DNA from: Amphirosellinia nigrospora
Lineage: Eukaryota; Ascomycota; Sordariomycetes; Xylariales; Xylariaceae
Length of the DNA stretch: 64,000 bases
Assembly: GCA_004123355.1 (NCBI GenBank)
Contig: SCHM01000008.1
Span: forward strand, 429,501-493,500
Direction of reading: 5' to 3'
Part shown: positions 1 through 12,424 of the stretch, one piece after another
How the letters are laid out: every line of letters begins with the position of its first letter
How positions within the stretch are numbered: position 1 is the first letter of the stretch
Position numbers and translations under genes: made by a program
Notes under the pieces: model-generated
The model's input: the letters and a program-made list of their open reading frames with translations, nothing else
Told to the model about the DNA's origin: nothing
The model's database searches: none

Positions 1-189
1 TACCAACGGTCGGGGACGATCCTCGACGTGGACAACATGCAGATCCTCCGCATCGGTGCGGGTTACGAGATCCTGAGAGAACGCATCAAGAAGTGGTGGG
101 GCTACGACCTGATAGAGGATCCTGTGAACAAGACGGATAAGGTTGGCCTAAGTTACTCCATCAAGACGGAACATGCAGAGACGTATTAG
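1..189 (+). CDS. 3' end of an unrecognised protein-coding gene (partial)
   Basis: Frame 1 is open from the first base of the window to a TAG stop at 187-189, giving 62 residues. It has coding-like composition: a tryptophan pair in the stretch IKKWWGYDLIED and a polar tail ending in AETY. The upstream part of the gene lies outside the window, so no domain can be assigned. I do not recognise the family. The reading frame is supported only by its openness and by good codon composition compared with the other two frames, which contain stops. It could be the terminal exon of a larger gene. Confidence 0.5.
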   Translation, partial: YQRSGTILDVDNMQILRIGAGYEILRERIKKWWGYDLIEDPVNKTDKVGLSYSIKTEHAETY

Positions 190-2321
190 GCGGTCCAGGG
201 TTTGTAGCCGGCTCAACTGCTGTGGACGAATGCCTCGGGAATATCGATGAGGTGACGATCTGTGGTGGTTTGTGTGACCTATCATCTTCATAGAGGTTTT
301 ACTTAGAGATACCAAGTACTTCAATGTCACGTGTATAATCAAATGCCATCGTGGCAGCCGGGTATACTGTGGTGTATATCTTACCGTGCTTAGACGGGCC
401 CATGTTCATGGCCCGGGCGAGATCAAGCCACAAACTTCAGCTTACTTATCCTATCGACAGACTACGGAGATCTGGGCCGTGCTGGCGGCTGCGAGATCTC
501 CCATCTGATCTCAAGGTTTCCAAAGCCAACTTACCCGCATAGTGCTAATATCATGAGCAGAATTAAGAATCATACCGAAAACCAGTGTTATCAATACAAC
601 CATCTTGCATTATCATGCGGAACTTGGCATTTTACTTCTGCTGTAAGCAAAGCGCGCGGTAGCTCCATTAGCACGAACTAGTGATAACAAGCTTTCAAAA
701 GTCTTGTACATAACGGAAATCGCTGGCGGATAGGCTAGTGATGGCCGAGACGGCCCCAACCGTCCCGCCGACCGAAGGTGCCAAGATTGCACTTATAAGT
801 GCGCATGTACTTACTAATACACTACGCATGATGTTGAGGTATGCATCATGTGTATAAGTTAATATTTACATATCAATCGCAAGATATCGGTACTTGGATT
901 GAATGCGCCCAAATCCTCCATCGACAAAGATGTCAAACCTGCTATCTGCTTAAGCGAATCGGTCAATTAAGTAAGGATTGGATCAGTAATGGTTGTTGAT
1001 GCAGACCCCAGGACCACGGTTCAGGGGGCCCTTATCCGACTAAGCTACCTAGGTATCGACCCGGGTACCCCAGCAGGACCCCAGTGCCACCGCCGCCCCG
1101 CAACCAGGATACTTATACGCCTGGTTATAGCGGAACACTACCATGTGGGTGGAGTCACACACAAACATAGTGTAGTGTAACATTCCGTATACACTGTACA
1201 ACACTGTGCTCAAACGGGCAATTCCGCTCGGTACCGAAAGCAGGTATGTTACCTCCCATACCGGTCACTACCCCTATATCTAACAATAGATCTCACGTGA
1301 AATTTCTATCACTTCAAGTACCAATATAATCATGAATCACTTATAGGAAATTCTTTCAACTATCTATTACGAATACCAAGCAAGACTGATGTCCCGTCGC
1401 AGGTCGCCCCTCCGCCTCCAAAGTGCCTTTACTAGCACGTATCATGCTATATTCTTAGAATGTTCTAAAGTCCTTACCGGTTTAATCTCGCCGCGAAGGA
1501 ATTGCAGTAGTTCGACTGGTAGTGCAAAAGTTAGCGAAGCGCTAAAGCGTGTCCCCTGCCAACATCAGGAGGTAGTGTAAACACAGCAGATAATATACTC
1601 GCATGGTTCGTACATATACGTACAGGGCCGATTAGTCAAGCGGCTATAGAAATGATATGATACCGATTTGTAGCATATACTACTTACACCGGACTCCGTG
1701 GGCACAGGTAATAATTGTTTATTATCATACTCTTCCCGAAATAGCACCGTTAACAAGAGGATTGACAAGAGGATTATACGATATTGACAACGCGGTCTCA
1801 CACCGCGTGGGAATTGCGTCATACGCAGGGAGGGGGGATACGGTTCAAAATTATACTGCTACACTAAATGGAAGATTAGGCTAGAGTGCAGGTTTTTTTT
1901 TAATGCCTGCCTCCACAGTAGTAATCCAAATCTAATCTACCCAGCCAGTCATCGACAAGGCGGAGTTGACAAATATCTCAGCTGGACGAATTAGATAGGC
2001 GTGGTCAGCTGAAATGTGTACTAAGCCTCGCCCGAATGGCTGCCACGTGCATAGGCAGCCTTGCAATCACAACCCAACGCTTACCTCTGGTGGCGCAAAG
2101 ATCAGGTCAGCTCATGTGCGCGTATCCTAGTGTAGTGTACAGTATTCGACGCGACGGGGGGCTAGTGTATAGGAGAACCAAGATGTCGGGAGATAGATAA
2201 AAAGGTCTGGACAGCGTCGTGCCATGTTGATCGCTAGTCACACTATCGTTACCTCTCCTCGCCAACTTCAATTCACAGTCACTCATTTGTAAAGGAAGTA
2301 ACTTTGTCAACTGTCGACATC
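190..2321. other. intergenic, no gene recognised
   Basis: About 2.1 kb between the partial gene and the HD-domain gene. Short open frames on both strands are under 90 codons and none shows a recognisable motif, intron signal or conserved composition. A short T-run lies near 1892-1901. The last few hundred bases presumably contain the promoter of the gene starting at 2322, but I see no convincing core element. Confidence 0.5.
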
Positions 2322-3160
2322 ATGAAGTTCTCATCTGTGCTCGCCTTCGCCGGTGCTGTGGCCGCTGCCAAGTACCCACCACCACCATCGCTGGCGTAGA
2401 GGTCATCGACACTCAGCTTGTTCGCGAGGCTCGTGATCTCATCGAGGTGTTCCAGGAGAAGCAGCCATACCTCGTCAAGCACTTGTACCGAACATGGCTG
2501 TTCGGTGCTGCCGCCATCAATGCCAACGAGACCCTCAAGGCCTCGCTCGACATTGAGCTTCACGCCGTCGGCACCCTGCTCCACGACCTGGGCTGGGACA
2601 TGCGGGAGAACTCTCCCTTCGTCACAAAGTGAGTGACTAAGCATCCATCTACACCGTCACCATCAATTAATTACTAACTTATCCTCAAAGGGAGGACCGT
2701 TTCGAGACCGACAGCGGTAGGGCCGCCGTCAACTTCGTCAAGGAGAAGATTGCTGGCGACAAGTGCGCTTCCAAGAAGTGGTCCGCCGCCCGTCTAGAGA
2801 AGCTGTACGACGGCATCTCGCTCCAGACCGAGTGAGCATCATCAAGTACAAGAACATCCAGTCCCAGTGGATCGTCAACTCCGTCGGTCTGGAGTTCCCC
2901 GGCCCCCGTAACCCTCTCATCCCCGAGAAGGACTACAACAACATCCTCGCCAAGTACCCAACGACTACCTCTTCCGAGGCAGCAACGAGACCTTCACCTG
3001 GATGGCTGCGACCAAGCCCGATGGATCTTACAACACCTTCATCCAGGACTTCGGTACCGCTTACGTTCCTGGCTACAACGCCACCGGACACCGCCTGTTC
3101 GACATTCTCCTCGGCGGTCTCGCTGCCGAGACCGAGAAGCACCCCAACGCTACCTCGTAA
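2322..3160 (+). CDS. secreted HD-domain protein, cyanamide hydratase-like
   Basis: ATG at 2322 opens a typical signal peptide (MKFSSVLAFAGAVAAA). The mature part resembles fungal HD-domain proteins of the cyanamide hydratase/DDI2-like group: a KHLYRTWLFGAAAI helix followed by the metal-binding HD pair in TLLHDLGWD, then an FETDSGRAAVNF segment and a conserved C-terminal stretch with FIQDFG and VPGYNATGHR. One intron is clear at 2629-2690 (GTGAGT...TACTAAC...AAAG). The frame is broken by three apparent one-base deletions: near 2377 in a C run, near 2832 in a G pair, and near 2959 in a C run. Adding one base at each restores a continuous protein to the TAA at 3158. Where relatives usually have LHT after the second helix this copy reads LQT. 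Substrate unknown; the assignment is by fold. Confidence 0.75.
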
Positions 3161-6100
3161 AGCGATAGAATATACTACCTACTCGGAGTAGTTGAGCATA
3201 GAGGGCGTTGAGGTGATAAAAAATAGGTCCTTGTACCACAATTCTAATGTACAAATTATATGTCGTCAAGTTGCTCTAGAACATCTTGCTTAATACATAA
3301 TGCATATGGGCATACTTTTTGCACACCTTATTATGATATGTATCATTGTGGCCGTGGTGCACAGTTGGTACTGAAACTGCTTAAGGCGAGAATACTCTAC
3401 GTGATCGACTAACATAGATTCGTTTGGCCAAGTGACTAATCTCGGTCCGGTTGTTGTTTAGTTGTTGAAGCGTTGATTAATCAATTGTGTTTGATACCGA
3501 CGTGGGAACGAAGCAAACATACCGACGACATCGGACGCGCGTACCGCAATACACGAATCCTATGGGTCTTTGATTTCCTTAATGTAGGAGTCACTTATCC
3601 CCGTCACGCAGAGAAGCTAGGCTACTAGATCAAGCAATACTGAAGGTTACGCACAAACACCGCCGATCTAAGAAGTGGATGAACTTGGACCATGTGGGAG
3701 GCGACACGCCACGGACGATACAATACGCTGTGCTACCTTGAAGCGGGAAACTTGGGTATTGGATGGCTATCTTGGATAGAATAGACGATACTTTTGGAAG
3801 CAGGCAAGAGGAGCCGGTGTGCATCAGCGACGTCGATTACTAGGTATTGAAAGGGCAAAAGCGGTGTATCCATCACCATTTCAATCGCAGCATCCCAGAC
3901 AAAGCCTTTCATAGGAGGATGATTATTAAATTACATCGTAGCAGCACATATTTTACTCAGCAATCTAAGACCACTTAGTAACTGATAAATAGATTATCAT
4001 GGCGGAACATGCTTGAGATAGGATTGCGCATACATAGATGTTGTGTTACCCCGGTGTAAAGGATTACACATCAGCGTAGGACTATCAAGTATAGGTGTGC
4101 GATTACGAGAGCTCTAAGGATCCGCCACCCACCAAACTTCCGTTGATTTCTGGGTAAGACCGCTAAAGCTGTAAGATATTCTATCAAATACATTGTAGAG
4201 TTTAATAATCAGAGGGCTACGCACTAGACTGCTTGCTACGCTGCCTAGGAAAGTCACGACAACCAGAGAGCTACGTCGCATAGCCTGGTCACCACACACT
4301 AGGAAATCGATTGACGCCGCAGGTCTATTAATCAATATACAACTAATCCGGCAATTGTATGCCCTATCGAATCAGTGGCCTTGGCATCATGCGCCCGCCG
4401 ACGTACGCCGCCGCCACGCATGAGACTCCGGCATACCTAGTCGTAGGGCAACGCCTCAATGCTTGTTTAAACCACCAGTTCGGCGATCGGTAAGGAATGA
4501 GGCTTGGCACGTAGACACGATATCCTGCTTCTAAATATTCTGAGATTTCGTTTTATACTGTCATGATACTAACTCCTTAGATCTCATGATAACTCACCCG
4601 GACCCCTACACACTCGGACCTACGAGCCTCAAACAAAGGTAGTCAGAGACTATCCCACCAAAGGGATTAAGATCCCTTCTGCAAAAACGAGAAAACATAC
4701 GTACCCCCAATACCAATAGGTCCCTGACACATGTACACTTGTCCCCGCCTCGCTCTTCATTCTGCTCATCATAAAGCATTCCATAATGGTATCCGAGAAT
4801 CACTACTTAAGCTATGACCCGCAGTCACCTGCCTGTGTATCTGAATCGAGCGTCACGAAAACGCCAGGGTGTCTATATGAGACTCGGATAGGAGCTTGCC
4901 GCCACAGGCTGGCGAAACCCTATAGCGCCGATGATTCTCGTCCGCTTCCAATGTTACGGTTACATGGGATTTTGAATCAAAAGCTCATCATGTACATTTA
5001 TCTCATCATCTCCTAGCCACGGGTCAGCATCAGCAGATTCTCGTCGTGTACACCGACTAGCTTATGCAGCTAATCATTCGAAGTAGGCAACACAAACCTG
5101 TTGTAGGCTATCGGCGTTATCTATAAGCTATAAGTACAAATACTCGGTGTGGACTATAGGCGCTTATGGGCTACAGAGGCTCGTCGTGGGCTATGGACGC
5201 TTGTCATAGGCTACAGATGCAACAGACGACACGAAGATCGTAGCGAAGCCCAAGCACAGCCCGACGCGAGTAAGATATGTTGAAACTATGAGCATGTTGT
5301 ACATCAAATCATCTAGTGTGTGCTGGACAAAGGGTCGGCGATACGAGCAATCCAGATACCCTCGCTTATACCTGCTTAAACACGAAATCCCCGAGCGAGT
5401 AGGAATCATAAAGAAAGGTTTACTTAATCAGCCCGGCCTGATGGGCGGCTGAGGGCGGCATGCAGCTCAAAGCCAGTGTCTTATGGACGTCCGATTGCCG
5501 GTGCCAAAGACAAAAGTGTAACGACCGGTGCACTTGTTGTTCCGCTGAATTCTCCGAAACCACCTTCGTAGTAGCCTGGCTACTAGAACACACTTTTTTT
5601 GCCTATGCATTGCAACATCATCAGATGGGGTGATTGGGATCTCTCAAGGCTTCAGTGAAGTGAAAGGGTCTTGACGTTCTGTTGCTGACGGTGGATGTAC
5701 TAGACTTAAATTATAACTTGCTCTAAGGCAAGTCACCAACTGCTTGTGCGGCATTGAAAGTAGACAAGAAAAGGGCCTTGGGCCAAGGGTCAACAACATG
5801 ATGTAGAGACATTGGGCTATTAGTTCAGCCAATTCCAGCAACGGAACACGCTGTCTTGTTGCGGTCCTCGCCCGGAAACGTAATATTGATCTAACTAAGG
5901 AAAGTATTTATATAGCCATAGGAAGTCATCGTTCTACAGATAACATCTGACCGTGCGACTCATATCGATTATCTTGGGCATCATCTAAAAGAGATTCCTC
6001 AGGAGCTAGTTTCATGTCGCCGCTTTCCATTGCACACCATCGACTGTCTGGGATCTTCTAATACCTGTCTTGATTACAGTGTCCTTTGTGGGATACACCG

Positions 6101-6739
6101 TATTATATATAGGCCGTAGACACTTGTTATCACGTGAAGATCTCTATAGTGCCGTTCGCTGTATGGTGGCGAATCAAAAAGTTTTGATTAAGCGTTTGGA
6201 AGAATATTCGAGTTACGATAATATGCTACGGCATCAAAGGGATATCAAAGTCTTGTCCTCTATTTATCCAAGCGGGAGATTCCCAGTCCATGTGTATGGC
6301 CAAATAGCTTCGCTTGCAATTGCCGTTCTTGCGCCTTGCTACCTCTTCGCTTCTGTACAACTGTCTAATGTGGCCAGTAATATGAGGTAAGTTGGGAGCT
6401 GAAGCTTCACAGAGAGCCTCACAATCGTATGGTTGATTACAGCATTCGTGTTTTGTCTAGTTTCAGTATCCTAGTACGTTAGGTAGCTAGTTGAGGTCAT
6501 ACGCGTAACTTTATGTTGTGTAATTTTGGGCGAGGGGACTACCCTTTTTAAACCATTGAGATTATGAGCCACTTGCATGTCGAATGAGCATCATAAATCA
6601 TTATCTATAATTAATGAGGTTGGTAGCTAGGAAACCCCGAAGTTCGTTGACTGATTAGCCGTCTAAAATTAAGTAACAAGGATTCTTGAACCAGCAATAA
6701 CTATCCCTACTCCTGCCATATCCGTCGTCGCGATATTAT
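3161..6739. other. intergenic, 3.6 kb, no gene recognised
   Basis: Long spacer between the HD-domain gene and the convergent end of the SDR gene. It contains only short open frames. The longest is 106 codons at 6070-6390, needs a TTG start and has no recognisable motif. Base composition is moderately AT-rich but without the extreme skew of the 40-60 kb block. A degenerate 20 bp tandem repeat at 5101-5220 is listed separately. Confidence 0.5.
5101..5220. repeat. degenerate 20 bp tandem repeat
   Basis: Successive 20-base windows share the core GGCTAYRGRYGCTYGT: 5161-5180, 5181-5200 and 5201-5220 align well, and 5101-5120 and 5141-5160 are weaker copies. The array is non-coding and sits in a gene-poor spacer. 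Confidence 0.5.
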
Positions 6740-7825
6740 TTAGAGGAACGATGCAATCTGTTCCTCGTTCCACTCCCAAAACTTCTGAGCAATGCCACTG
6801 CCCCCTTCAGCTTCGGTCTTGGTAGCTTCTTTCAGATCCTTCCGAGGACGCATGAATCTGCCAAACGGTGCGATCCATGCACCAGACGTCTCCATCGTAA
6901 CTTCGGGTGACAGCCCAGCAAAGAGCTCCGTATAAGCGCCGTTGATGGATGGATGAAGAATGAACCACTTGAGGAATTTTCCCATCACGTAGGATTGATT
7001 TCGCCAGAGTTCGGAGTCGAGGTTACCGGGGTTCAACGTAACGCTGAGGACGCCGTCGCCCTTGTAGCGTCGGGCAAACTCGGACCCTTGCAAGTAGTTC
7101 CCTGCCTTGCTGATACAGTACTTGGGGAACCATCCCAAGTCGTCATGATAGTCGAGGTTATCCAACGGAACACCTCCTTTAGGCGCCAGAGGGGCCTCTC
7201 CAGCAGATGAGCCAACCCAGACTACTCGGACGGCGCCAGGGGCCTCGGCCTTCGCAGTTGCTACTAGGGTTGGGGTGAGCAGCTTGGTCAGCATGAAAGT
7301 GCCAACGTTGTTCACGCCGAGTTGCAGTTCGTAACCTTGAGCAGTCTTCGAGTCGGCTGGCTCAGGTTTCATAACGCCGGCATTGTTGAATAAGACGTGC
7401 AGCTTCTTTTCTCTTCGAAGGAAGTCTTGCGCCGAAGCTTTGATGGTAGTAATCTGCCAGATCGAGTTTTATGAAGGCCAATTCGCCCTTTGAGGCTGGC
7501 TCTGCCTTTTTGATGTCGTCTATTGCAGCATCGGCTTTTGCTTCTGACCGCGCTGCGATGTACACTTTGGCGTGTTTTGAATACAACATGCGAGCCAGCT
7601 CTTTCCCGAGCCCGGTATTTGCACCTGTAATCAAGTACACCTTGAACACTAATTAGCTAAAGGATCATAGTATGAAAGAGTATAATGGCTAGGATAGGAG
7701 GTTTCGGAAGTAATCATGCTTACCTTGTCGTGTAGTTGGGGTAAATCTCGCTCCGTAAAACCGGGTTTGGGTGGGAACACTTGTGAGAGCTGATCCCATA
7801 GACCGGGGCCTGAATCACTGGACAT
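6740..7825 (-). CDS. short-chain dehydrogenase/reductase (retinol dehydrogenase/WWOX-like)
   Basis: Read on the minus strand from ATG at 7825-7823 (MSSDSGPGLWDQLSQVFPP). An intron follows LHDK; the best acceptor places VYLITGANTGLGKE directly after it. Classical SDR signatures are present in order: the nucleotide-binding TGANTGLG, the NNAG motif, a GSSAG strand bearing the catalytic Ser, and the catalytic pair YCISK, followed by LNPGNLDSELW. The reaction would be NAD(P)-dependent oxidation or reduction of an unknown alcohol or carbonyl. One frame break lies near 7450 between LDLAD and the TTIKASAQDF helix, and needs two bases added or one removed. The length of about 330 residues fits the family. 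The upstream spacer is shared with no close neighbour, so the gene is probably monocistronic. Confidence 0.85.
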
Positions 7826-10171
7826 ATTGAGAGAGTTTAATTCCTTAAACTTGAGTTGAATCAAACAGTAATGTAGGGTATCGGATGTGAATAATAGCAA
7901 AATAGGTGCTTCGGGTATTTTGGATAGAGATAGATGCTTGTGAAGGTCGTCATCTTTCTGGCGTTTGTTTTTATAAGTAGTCGGGGGGCAAACTGTAGCT
8001 ACAAGTAGAGGCCGTCATCATTCAGAATGGAATCGAACTAAGAGATATGGACGAAAGATGGACCGATGTGTACAGCGAGTGACACTCCACCCAATGAATA
8101 GTGTGGCATGCATCAAGCCGTGTGCGGATGAATGGCATATCCGTGAACGGGTGGTGGAATTTGATGTAACAAGGTTGGATCTATAATCTCTATAGGCTTT
8201 AGGCTTTAAGGCTTTTAGGGACCTCTCGCATTCGCTTCAATAGTCAGCTCTGGGCTTTGATTTTATGGCCTAGGTACAGGTAGCGTCATCAGTCGCCTAT
8301 AGTGGCTTTCACATGCCACAAAAAGCCCCAGCAATAATAAGTGCAGTATGTAGCGATGACGTTAATGATTTTAGACTATCTAAAATTGGTAATCCGTCAT
8401 GCACAGATATTTACCTAGTTATGGAAATTTAGCTACTTTCCTTATATACCTACTATAGCATTTCTCAGACAGAACGACCCGAGTGGATGTAAGCTGGAGT
8501 TGCAGGCTCTTCCTTCATTCAGCTCTGATCAGTAATACCCACACAACTACCGAGGCAGGGCTCCACTCGAGCTGATACCTCCGGCTGTATCCAGCTCTGC
8601 TCCCCCACCCCCACTAGCAAAGACCAACATGATCTTTAGCCTCTCCCTTGGTTAATCCTGACTAACCTACTCACGTTTAAGAAACGGTGGCTTCGTCCAG
8701 CGGTGATGATTGCAAGATATAGTCCCACAGTCCGGTCATGGATACACGCTGTTTTACCCGAGAAACTCGGGCTCTTGGTATGGTTTGGGGAACATAACGC
8801 AATGGCCATTCGCCATGCTGCGTCTGACAACGGGAGCGGGTGACTGTCGGTGATATATTATCGCCGACTAGCTTATCTGTTGTGCATCCCTTGATAACGT
8901 AACCAAAGACGAGTCTCAGTTGACGGGTCCGGATGAAACAACTTATTTTCTTATTGGCTGACAGGCGCTTATTACGAGGCTGGTGTGCCTGATAACACGT
9001 TGTGTAGTGGTACGAGCCAGCCTCGGAGCTCTTTCATTGGCGCTGTCAACTTTCGAGTTTCGGGTTGTTGGGGAAAGCAGCATTTATGGCTTGCACTAGA
9101 TTCCCCTCTAGTCCTATCAATTCTTAGCTGGTGGACTGTGTCGCGACTGTGGCGTAGGAATTGAGATTGATGTCGTTGAACGCCTGCGGTTCTTGATGCG
9201 TTTTGCTTATAACATCATTGAACTTTCCCCCTGGTCTTTGCTTATAGCTGACGAGCCTCGTCGTATTTCGTGGTAGTCCGTCAGGAGGTAGGTATATATC
9301 TACTTATTCAGGTCGCTACCTCTACCATGTACATATACATAAGTAGATTCCCGAGACAGGGGTATACCGATGAGTAGCTGAATGATTGATAAGGCTGTTG
9401 ATGCTCTGCTGATAGGGCTGTAGGGCAGACCAGTGTAGGGGCCGATCTCCTTCCGCCTCATCCCTATAGCTACGCATGGCTAGCTGTACTACTTCAAGTA
9501 CATAAGTCTAAACTCCTGGATCGTGGCGGCATCAAATTGCCAAAGGGATGCAAGAATGAATGGTCCAAAACGCACCCTACATCTAGAGGCAAGGTAACAA
9601 AGAAGATAACATATGGGGCTTAATCTATCTTGGTCGGTCCCGGGGACGGATGCATTGTTACATTTTCTCTTATATAAGTTCGCTCTTACACCAACCGTCC
9701 AAGTAATGCTTTTAGATATCTCCCACCATCCGTTTTGACCTTCTCGCCGCCCCGACAACTGTGTTGTTCATTCATTTCTGTCCTGCTCTGCTGTGCATAG
9801 CTATCCCGGTAAGATGATAGACGTCACTTATCCCGAGTCATTTCTCGCTTGTCTTGCAACTAATAATAACGATGATAGCAGACCAACCAACTTCTAACCT
9901 GATTCATTCCTTGGAGTGCCTGGGGCAAACCATTCATTCATTCCTTTATTGATTCATTTGTTGATTCGCTTTTCCCGCGGGTCTAAGAGGGGACACAAGA
10001 AGTGTGTCCTATTTGAGTACGACATAAAATATTATCTTAGGACTGTACGTTTGGTTGCTCTGTATTCTTCTCAGTGCCCAAGGTTCCTATAGGCAGGCAC
10101 TACCTGCAAACCCCACTAGCAAACAATTTATGTAGGTACTTACTGACATCGCCGACGCAACAGCCGACAAG
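7826..10171. other. intergenic between divergent SDR and lactonase genes
   Basis: A 2.3 kb spacer between divergently transcribed genes, so it must hold both promoters. I see only short open frames without motifs. A T-rich and pyrimidine-rich stretch with repeated TTCATT/GATTCATT words lies near 9930-9970, about 200 bases upstream of the lactonase start. No RNA gene was recognised. Confidence 0.5.
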
Positions 10172-11341
10172 ATGATAGTTCCCACTCTCACAACTCTCCT
10201 CGCACTCGGCAGCATGGCTACCGCAGCCCGTCCACAGCGCGCCGCGCCGCGACAAAACATAGCGTCCTCGTCAGCGTCCCTGGTCAAGTCCTCACTGCTG
10301 ATCTCGACGGCACCTCTTTCACGATTACCAACAAGGCCGCGACGGCGCCAGGTTCCGACTACAGCTGGCTGCGCTACAAGAAGTCGACTGGCACGGTGTA
10401 CGGCTCGAACGAGTACGGCAATGAAGTGACGGCGTCCCATTGACCAAACTGGACGTGAAGGGAGGCCACTCGGTGAATGGATCGGCAGGTGTGGTATTCC
10501 TCGAGTTCAACAAGGACCAGACTCGCATGATCGGTGCTGGCTACGGCAGCAGCATGCTCGATGTTTGGGACACATCGGCCGCCGGCCCCCGAAACTCATA
10601 AAATCCGTCAACGTCACCGAATCCTACCCGACCGTGACGGGTAACAAACCCCATCAAGCCCTCTACGACCCCACCGGGAAGTGGCTGGTTATTCCCGACT
10701 TGGGCGGGAACCAGCTCCTCCTCTCAATGACCGGGACCGGCGACGATTACCGGCTCATCGGCAACTATCCCCTCGACAAGTATTACAAAGACCCTTCCGG
10801 ACCTCGACACGGCGGCTTCATCGAGTCCGGCAACAGAACCTACTTCGTCGTCGCCTGCGAGCTGAGTAACCAGGTCCATCTCTACCAATTCAACTACACC
10901 CAAAACAGTCCCGTGTTGGACCACCTCTCGGTGCAGAGCACCTACGGCGGCGTCTTCACGCCCAAGAACACCACGTCCGCCGCCGCCGGCGCTCTCCTCA
11001 TCTCCTCCAACCAGCAGGACGTCTACATCTCGAACCGCCTCTCGGGCGATGCCGAGGACAACATCGCGCACTTCCGCTTCGATCACGCGGCGGCGAAACT
11101 CACCTTTATGGGCAGCACTCCCACGGGCGGCGTCAACCCCCGCAGCATGAGCTTCGGCGCCGACGAGAGCATGTTGTTTGTCGCCAACGTGGCCGGTCCC
11201 ATGGGTGTCGCCGCGATCAGTCGTTGCGCCGATTCGGGCCGTCTCACCGCCAAGCCCTTTGCCAGCATGAATCTCACGTCCCTACTCCCCGATGGTGGGG
11301 ACCCGACAACGGGAGGACCGCAATTTATCACCAGTATCTAG
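10172..11341 (+). CDS. secreted lactonase-fold (beta-propeller) protein, carboxymuconate-cyclase-like
   Basis: ATG at 10172 starts a signal peptide (MIVPTLTTLLALGSMATA). The body matches the lactonase/3-carboxy-cis,cis-muconate cyclase seven-bladed propeller family: GHSVNGSAGVVFLEF, AGYGSSMLDVW, HQALYDPTGKWLVIPDLGGN, VYISNRL and GGVNPRSMSFGADESMLFVANV are spaced as propeller strands. Fungal members of this group are usually secreted and of unknown substrate. Three one-base deletions interrupt the frame, near 10249 (G pair), near 10424 (A run) and near 10590 (a run of five C where six are needed). Adding one base at each gives one protein of roughly 390 residues ending at the TAG at 11339-11341. 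No intron is needed. Several N-x-S/T sites fit secretion. Confidence 0.8.
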
Positions 11342-12424
11342 TCGGCTGATTTCTGGTGAAGGGAGAAGGAAACACACACACGGCTTGAGGTTACATGACT
11401 TGAAGCTGGCCTTCTTCCGTCAGCGAGGTGGGAAGATATAGAGCGTAGATTAGATACTTTGTAAACTAGTCAAATGAATGATTTGACCCGGTTGACTTGT
11501 CTTGATTCATAGCCCACTTTCTACTTCTCTCCCCTTTTCATTTATTTTGGCGCCTCTGAGATGAATTAGACAGAACTAACCTGATAAATTGCACCGCCCG
11601 GCTGTTAGCGTAATATTAAAACGGTACCTAGGTGGACCAACTCTCGCGGCCCAAGGTATACCTCGTAGGCCATCGCGACGGATAGGGTTTCGTCAATTAA
11701 TGAGACTCAAGCGCGTTTTGATTTTCCAAAGTATACAATAACCGCATTGCCCCCCGACATACTCGTACAAATCTCACAATCCGAACATCGTATGTGAATT
11801 CGTATTTGAAAAACCTGATGCTTCTGTTCGACATGCCCTCGGCTAGTAAGGCCCCTAGGTTAGATACTTAATTTACCTTACCTACCTTACCTTAGTCAAG
11901 TAGGAGGGGTCAACCCCCCAACAGCTGCTTAACCTTTCCCGCCCGCCGCGAATCGGGACGAAGCCGATGTTAAGCACGGGCAGGTTTTGCGTCACAAGTA
12001 TTGCAGCCCACAGTTCCCCGCGTTAGGAATACCGAGCTTCGGCTTTGCTTTGCGTGGACAGGTATATATATACTGGATAGGCACTACTTACTCACCATCG
12101 CCTATTTTTGGGAATTGAGCTCAGAGTACAAGCGGGTGTGTAGAAGGTTGAAGTCGAGTCGATAAACTTCTAACGAACAGCGCTCACGTCGTCCCCCTAC
12201 GGCCTGAGACTCGGAGATTTGAAGTGTGCTAACTGTTAGGCATTTTGTAAGTGGGACTTAAGAAATCGTGATTTATCATACCTAGATAACCTGAACACCC
12301 AAGATTCGGGACGTGGGTAGTTTGCCGTCACGGTTCTCATTCCATTGTAATCTGTTCTAATCGAATCTCATAGTATTTGAAGAACAGTAGACGTCCTTAG
12401 ACAACAAGAACAGAAACGAACGAG
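11342..12424. other. intergenic; promoter side of the dihydroxy-acid dehydratase gene
   Basis: A 1.1 kb spacer. It contains a CCTTACC/TACCTT pentamer-like cluster at about 11874-11896 and a TATATATATA stretch at about 12062-12071. Both are plausible promoter sequence, but no factor can be assigned. Coding signal is absent. Confidence 0.45.

Noticed and set aside
6070-6390. A 106-codon open frame as a gene
   Set aside because: It needs a TTG start, shows no motif or intron signals and is isolated in a long spacer.
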